Shown here in pieces: positions 60,618 to 64,000 of a DNA stretch of 64,000 bases (position 1 is the first letter of the stretch; each line of letters opens with the position of its first letter). The DNA lies in NCBI RefSeq assembly GCF_021390425.1, contig NZ_JAJUWY010000001.1, forward strand, positions 1 to 64,000, in the 5' to 3' direction. The notes below the pieces were generated by a model that saw only the letters and a program-made list of their open reading frames with translations, made no database searches and was not told where the DNA came from. A program made the position numbers and the translations under genes. This stretch comes from Lysobacter sp. GX 14042. Its GTDB lineage: Bacteria > Pseudomonadota > Gammaproteobacteria > Xanthomonadales > Xanthomonadaceae.

Positions 60618-61613
60618 ATGGCCGTCTGGGCCATCGGCGACCTGCAGGGCTGCTACGACGCCACCCAACGGTTGCTGGAGAAGATCGGCTTCGACCCGGC
60701 GTCGGACCGGCTCTGGTTCTGTGGCGACCTGGTCAACCGCGGCGGCCAGTCCCTGGAGACCCTGCGGCTGGTGCACTCGCTGCGCGAACAGGCCACCGTG
60801 GTGCTGGGCAACCACGACCTGTCGCTGCTGGCGATCGGCGAGCGCCGCGAGGAAGAAAAGCGCAAGGTCAACCCGGACCTGCAGCGGGTGGTACTGGCCG
60901 AGGATGCCGCGCAGCTGCTGGGCTGGCTGCGCGGGCAGAAGCTGGTCCACGTCGACCGCGACCTGGGCTGGATGATGGTGCATGCCGGCCTGGGGCCGAA
61001 ATGGACCACCCAGATGGCCGAGAAGTACGCCGCCGAGGTCGAGGCGGTCCTGCACGGGCCCAACTACCAGCGGCTGCTGCGCAACATGTACGGCGATGGC
61101 CCGGCGTGGAACCCGCGCCTGCAGGGCACCGACCGGCACCGCGCGATCATCAACATCTGCACCCGCATGCGCTACTGCTCGCCGCGCGGGCGGATCTCCT
61201 ACGAGGACAAGGGGGCCCCGGGCACCCAGCCGCCGGGGCTGTACCCGTGGTTCTCGGTGCCCGGGCGGGTGGAGCGCGACCTGAAGCTGGCCTGCGGCCA
61301 CTGGTCCACGCTGGGCCTGCACATCAGTGGCGGAGTGCATGCGATCGATACCGGCGCGGTCTGGGGGGGGCGGCTTACCGCGCTCCGCCTGGACACCGAC
61401 GGGCTCCAGGTGGTCCAGGTGCCCGGGCGCGACGTGCCGGCCAGTCCGCCACGCGCGCGGCCGCCCCGGCGTGATGGTGGCGGCCGTTCCGGCGGTGGCC
61501 GCCGCCGTGGCGGCGGGCAGCGCAACGGGGGACGGTCCGACGTGGAAGCCACCGGACCGGCACGGGACGCCGCCCCGCCGGGCACGTCCGGCCCCGCCGG
61601 CGGACGCGCCTAG
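60618..61613 (+). CDS. apaH: Symmetrical bis(5'-nucleosyl)-tetraphosphatase with Arg/Gly-rich tail
   Basis: Hydrolyses Ap4A to two ADP. The phosphoesterase motifs are intact: GDLQGCYD (8-15), GDLVNRG, LGNHDLSLLA and VHAGLGP. The 331 aa exceed the usual 270-280 because of a C-terminal extension of about 60 residues, Arg/Gly/Pro-rich (RDGGGRSGGGRRRGGGQRNG). The tail ends in a TAG that shares the palindrome CTAG with the folA stop. Start ATG 60618. Confidence 0.95.
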   Translation: MAVWAIGDLQGCYDATQRLLEKIGFDPASDRLWFCGDLVNRGGQSLETLRLVHSLREQATVVLGNHDLSLLAIGERREEEKRKVNPDLQRVVLAEDAAQLLGWLRGQKLVHVDRDLGWMMVHAGLGPKWTTQMAEKYAAEVEAVLHGPNYQRLLRNMYGDGPAWNPRLQGTDRHRAIINICTRMRYCSPRGRISYEDKGAPGTQPPGLYPWFSVPGRVERDLKLACGHWSTLGLHISGGVHAIDTGAVWGGRLTALRLDTDGLQVVQVPGRDVPASPPRARPPRRDGGGRSGGGRRRGGGQRNGGRSDVEATGPARDAAPPGTSGPAGGRA

Positions 61614-62116
61614 CGGCGCCGGTAGTCGACGAACTCGAAAGCGTGCGCGTGCCGTCCATCCGTCGGGTGCGGCTCGCGCGCCATCACCTGCCACTGAGCG
61701 GGATCGAAGGACGGGAAGAAGGTATCGGCGTCTTCGACCGCGGTGTCGACATGGGTCAGGTGCATCCGCGTCGCCCGCGGCAGGCACAGCGCGTACACCT
61801 CGCCCCCGCCGATCACCCACAACTGCCGTGCCCGGTCCGCCGCGGCCAGGCGCAGCGCCCGGGTAACCGACTCCACCGCTTCCATGCCGTCCCACGGCAC
61901 CTGTCCGCTGCGCGTCAGCACCAGGTTGCGGCGGCCCGGCAGCGCGCGCCCCAGTGATTCGGCGGTGCGCCGCCCCATCAGCAGCGGCTGGCCCAAGGTC
62001 AGTGCCTTGAAGCGCCTGAGGTCATCCGGCAATCGCCACGGCAGGTCGTTGTCACGCCCGATCGCCCGGTTGCGGTCCAGCGCGGCGAGCAGCACCAGTT
62101 CCGGCGTGCCACTCAC
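61610..62116 (-). CDS. folA: Dihydrofolate reductase
   Basis: NADPH-dependent reduction of dihydrofolate, the trimethoprim target. The 168-aa product has [58 protein letters not shown] and [15 protein letters not shown]. The start is GTG 62116, overlapping the thyA stop as GTGA. The thyA-folA pairing is functional: ThyA produces the dihydrofolate that FolA recycles. Confidence 0.97.
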   Translation of the reverse strand: MSGTPELVLLAALDRNRAIGRDNDLPWRLPDDLRRFKALTLGQPLLMGRRTAESLGRALPGRRNLVLTRSGQVPWDGMEAVESVTRALRLAAADRARQLWVIGGGEVYALCLPRATRMHLTHVDTAVEDADTFFPSFDPAQWQVMAREPHPTDGRHAHAFEFVDYRRR

Positions 62117-62907
62117 ACCGCCACCGGGGCGCGGATCGCCGGGGCCGGGTCGTAGTCCTCGATGGCGATGTCATCGAAGCGGAAGCCGAGGATGTCGCGC
62201 ACGACGGGGTTGAGCACCAGCCGGGGCAGCGCCCGCGGCGCGCGTGAGAGCTGCTCGCGGGCCTGCTCCAGGTGGTTGGAGTACAGGTGCGCATCGCCCA
62301 GGGTGTGGATGAACTCGCCCGGTTGCAGCCCGCATACCTGCGCCACCATGTGGGTCAGCAGCGCGTAGCTGGCGATGTTGAACGGCACGCCCAGGAAGAT
62401 GTCGCCGCTGCGCTGGTACAGCTGGCAACTCAAGCGCCCATCGGCGACGTAGAACTGGAACATCACGTGGCAGGGCATCAATGCCATGTCCGGCAGGTCG
62501 GCGACGTTCCAGGCCGAGACCACCAGCCGGCGGGAATCCGGATTGGCCTTGATCTGCGCGATCACGTCGCGGAGCTGGTCGACTTCGCCGCCGTCCGGCC
62601 GCGCCCAGCGCCGCCATTGCTTGCCATAGACCGGCCCGAGCTCACCCTGGGCATCGGCCCATTCGTCCCAGATCGAAACGCCGTTTTCCTTCAGGTAGCC
62701 GATGTTGGTATCGCCGCGCAGGAACCACAGCAGCTCGTGGATGATCGAGCGCAGGTGCAGCTTCTTGGTGGTCACCAGGGGGAAGCCGTCGGCCAGGTCG
62801 AAGCGCATCTGCCAGCCGAACACGCTGCGCGTGCCGGTGCCGGTACGGTCGGATTTCACGGTCCCGTGCGCGAGCACATGCCCGAGCAGCTCGAGATACT
62901 GGCGCAT
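62113..62907 (-). CDS. thyA: Thymidylate synthase
   Basis: Makes dTMP from dUMP with methylene-tetrahydrofolate. The 264-aa product has catalytic Cys146 in [12 protein letters not shown], with the phosphate-binding Arg in [11 protein letters not shown] and the [16 protein letters not shown] segment. Length and residue numbers match E. coli ThyA. Between lgt (3 nt upstream) and folA (4-nt overlap), the lgt-thyA-folA operon. Confidence 0.98.
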   Translation of the reverse strand: MRQYLELLGHVLAHGTVKSDRTGTGTRSVFGWQMRFDLADGFPLVTTKKLHLRSIIHELLWFLRGDTNIGYLKENGVSIWDEWADAQGELGPVYGKQWRRWARPDGGEVDQLRDVIAQIKANPDSRRLVVSAWNVADLPDMALMPCHVMFQFYVADGRLSCQLYQRSGDIFLGVPFNIASYALLTHMVAQVCGLQPGEFIHTLGDAHLYSNHLEQAREQLSRAPRALPRLVLNPVVRDILGFRFDDIAIEDYDPAPAIRAPVAV

Positions 62908-62910
62908 CGT

Positions 62911-63786
62911 CTACTCCCCCTGCGGTGCCGGCTGCAGCACCGGCTGGCGCCGCGACCAGGCCAGCCAGCCCAGGCCGAGGACGATCAGCGGCAGGCTCAG
63001 CACCTGCCCCATGGTCAGCCAGCCGAAGGCGAGATAGCCCAGCTGCGCATCCGGCATCCGCACGAACTCCACCAGGAAGCGGAAGCTGCCATACAGCAGC
63101 GCGAACAGCCCGGCGACCGCGTAGCGCGGGCGCGGCCGGCGCGAATACCACCACAGCGCGCAGAACATCACCAGGCCCTCCAGCGCGGCCTGGTACAGCT
63201 GCGAGGGGTGGCGCGCGAACGGATCCAGCGCGCCGGAGGCATGCAGCCGGCGCAGCTGCTCCATGGGCAGCCCGGTGTACGGCCCCAGGTCCGAGTGCGG
63301 GAACACCACGCCCCAGTTGCCGCCGGTGAACTTGCCCCACAACTCGCCGCCGATGTAGTTGCCCAGCCGCCCCAGGCCCAGGCCGGGCGGCACCAGCGGG
63401 GCGACGAAGTCGACCGTATCCATCAGGTGCAGCCGCTGCCTGCGCGACCACCACCAGGCCGCCGCGACCACGCCCAGCAGGCCGCCGTGGAAGCTCATGC
63501 CGCCTTCCCAGACCTTCAGCAGCATCAGCGGATTGGCGAGGAACTCGTCGAAGACGTAGAACAGGATGTAGCCGATCCGCCCACCCAGGATCACCCCGAG
63601 GATCCCGTAGAACAGCAGGTCGCCGAAGGCCTCCTCGTTCACGCCCGGCAGGCGCCCGGCGCGGATCCGCCGCCGGCCCAGCCACCAGGCGATGCCGAAG
63701 CCGAGCAGGTACATGATCCCGTACCAGTGCACGCGCACCGGTCCCAGGGCCAATGCGATCGGGTCGATGTCGTGTAACTGGATCAT
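62911..63786 (-). CDS. lgt: Prolipoprotein diacylglyceryl transferase
   Basis: Inner-membrane enzyme that puts diacylglycerol on the lipobox Cys of prolipoproteins such as LolB in this window. The 291-aa product has about seven membrane helices, the Lgt signature [16 protein letters not shown], a conserved MSFHGGLLG segment and [20 protein letters not shown] 63786 is used. Confidence 0.97.
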   Translation of the reverse strand: MIQLHDIDPIALALGPVRVHWYGIMYLLGFGIAWWLGRRRIRAGRLPGVNEEAFGDLLFYGILGVILGGRIGYILFYVFDEFLANPLMLLKVWEGGMSFHGGLLGVVAAAWWWSRRQRLHLMDTVDFVAPLVPPGLGLGRLGNYIGGELWGKFTGGNWGVVFPHSDLGPYTGLPMEQLRRLHASGALDPFARHPSQLYQAALEGLVMFCALWWYSRRPRPRYAVAGLFALLYGSFRFLVEFVRMPDAQLGYLAFGWLTMGQVLSLPLIVLGLGWLAWSRRQPVLQPAPQGE

Positions 63787-63807
63787 GCGCTCACGGGCGT
63801 GGTGGAT

Positions 63808-64000
63808 TCACAGTAGGTGGGGGCGGTTGGGCAGCTCGTCCTCGTCGCGCCCGTCCCCGCCCTGCGGGAAATGGCGCTCCATGTGCGCTGAGATCATCTC
63901 CACCGCGCGCAGGATGCCGGCGCCGGGCTGCCCTTCGCGCAGGCCGGCGGCGACAGTGTCGCAGGCCTGGCGCCATTGTGCGTCGTCGACCTTTCCGCGA
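63808..64000 (-). CDS. C-terminal fragment of a TPM-domain-like protein (cut by window edge)
   Basis: An open frame on the minus strand enters from the right edge and ends at TGA 63808-63810, giving 63 visible residues: VDDAQWRQACDTVAAGLREG, ILRAVEMISAHMERHFPQGG and a DELPNRPHLL end. Helical content and the HFP...DELPN ending recall the C-termini of TPM-domain (YgcG-like) proteins, but the catalytic part is outside the window. It lies 21 nt upstream of lgt in the same direction. Confidence 0.6.
   Translation of the reverse strand, partial: RGKVDDAQWRQACDTVAAGLREGQPGAGILRAVEMISAHMERHFPQGGDGRDEDELPNRPHLL

Noticed and set aside
63791-63976. 61-codon frame at the right edge (Arg-rich)
   Set aside because: Wrong frame; the frame ending at 63808 gives a sensible protein C-terminus and stays open to the window edge.

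Overview
The window is a piece of a high-GC gammaproteobacterial chromosome, most likely from the Xanthomonadaceae/Lysobacteraceae (Lysobacter, Luteimonas or Xanthomonas relatives). The grounds are gene order and family content: the order tRNA-Tyr-Gly-Thr-tuf-tRNA-Trp-secE-nusG-rplKAJL-rpoBC-rpsLG-fusA; an ahpC-ahpF-oxyR cluster; an O-GlcNAc-transferase-like GT41 gene beside prfA; and a DUF1631 gene. Genus cannot be fixed from sequence reading alone. Nearly all of the window is core chromosome. I see no phage, insertion sequence, CRISPR array, integron or plasmid feature. Long open frames opposite the real genes are a by-product of high GC.

Region 1-17.7 kb (minus strand) is the transcription/translation super-cluster. 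It reads from the tRNA-Tyr promoter near 17.68 kb through three tRNAs, tuf, tRNA-Trp, secE, nusG, four ribosomal proteins, rpoB, rpoC, rpsL, rpsG and fusA. The gaps hold promoter-like elements (upstream of tRNA-Tyr, rplK and rpsL) and strong hairpins (tuf/tRNA-Trp, rplA/rplJ, rplL/rpoB, rpoB/rpoC, rpoC/rpsL, rpsG/fusA and after fusA). These probably set the relative output of the cistrons.

Region 17.7-24.4 kb (minus) is TPR protein-lolB-ispE-tRNA-Gln-prs-rplY-pth-ychF, tightly packed with 4-nt overlaps. Divergently, hemA-prfA-GT41 run on the plus strand to 28.5 kb. Region 28.5-41.7 kb is mixed housekeeping and poorly characterised genes: acylphosphatase, a TlpA-like thioredoxin lipoprotein, YihY, a WrbA-like flavoprotein, DUF2069, a one-domain asparaginase, a stand-alone protease-propeptide-like protein, SufT, a sigma factor/single-TM protein/DUF3106 cassette, DUF1631, a nitroreductase, a 5'-3' exonuclease, a NUDIX hydrolase, proline iminopeptidase and prmC.

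Region 41.8-45.3 kb is the peroxide-defence unit ahpC-ahpF-oxyR. A readable OxyR site and promoter precede ahpC, so the regulator lies downstream of its own target promoter. It ends in an inverted repeat whose two arms supply the stop codons of oxyR and of the convergent DUF2007 gene. Region 45.3-54.9 kb carries glnS, a Cys-rich lipoprotein, a deaminase, rlmM, an Ala-rich exported protein, two UbiH-family hydroxylases, a DUF6580 membrane protein, a PduO-type adenosyltransferase and a histone-deacetylase-fold enzyme. Region 55-61.6 kb is lptD-surA-pdxA-rsmA-apaH, with apaG missing from its usual place. The window closes with folA-thyA-lgt and the 3' end of a TPM-domain-like gene on the minus strand.
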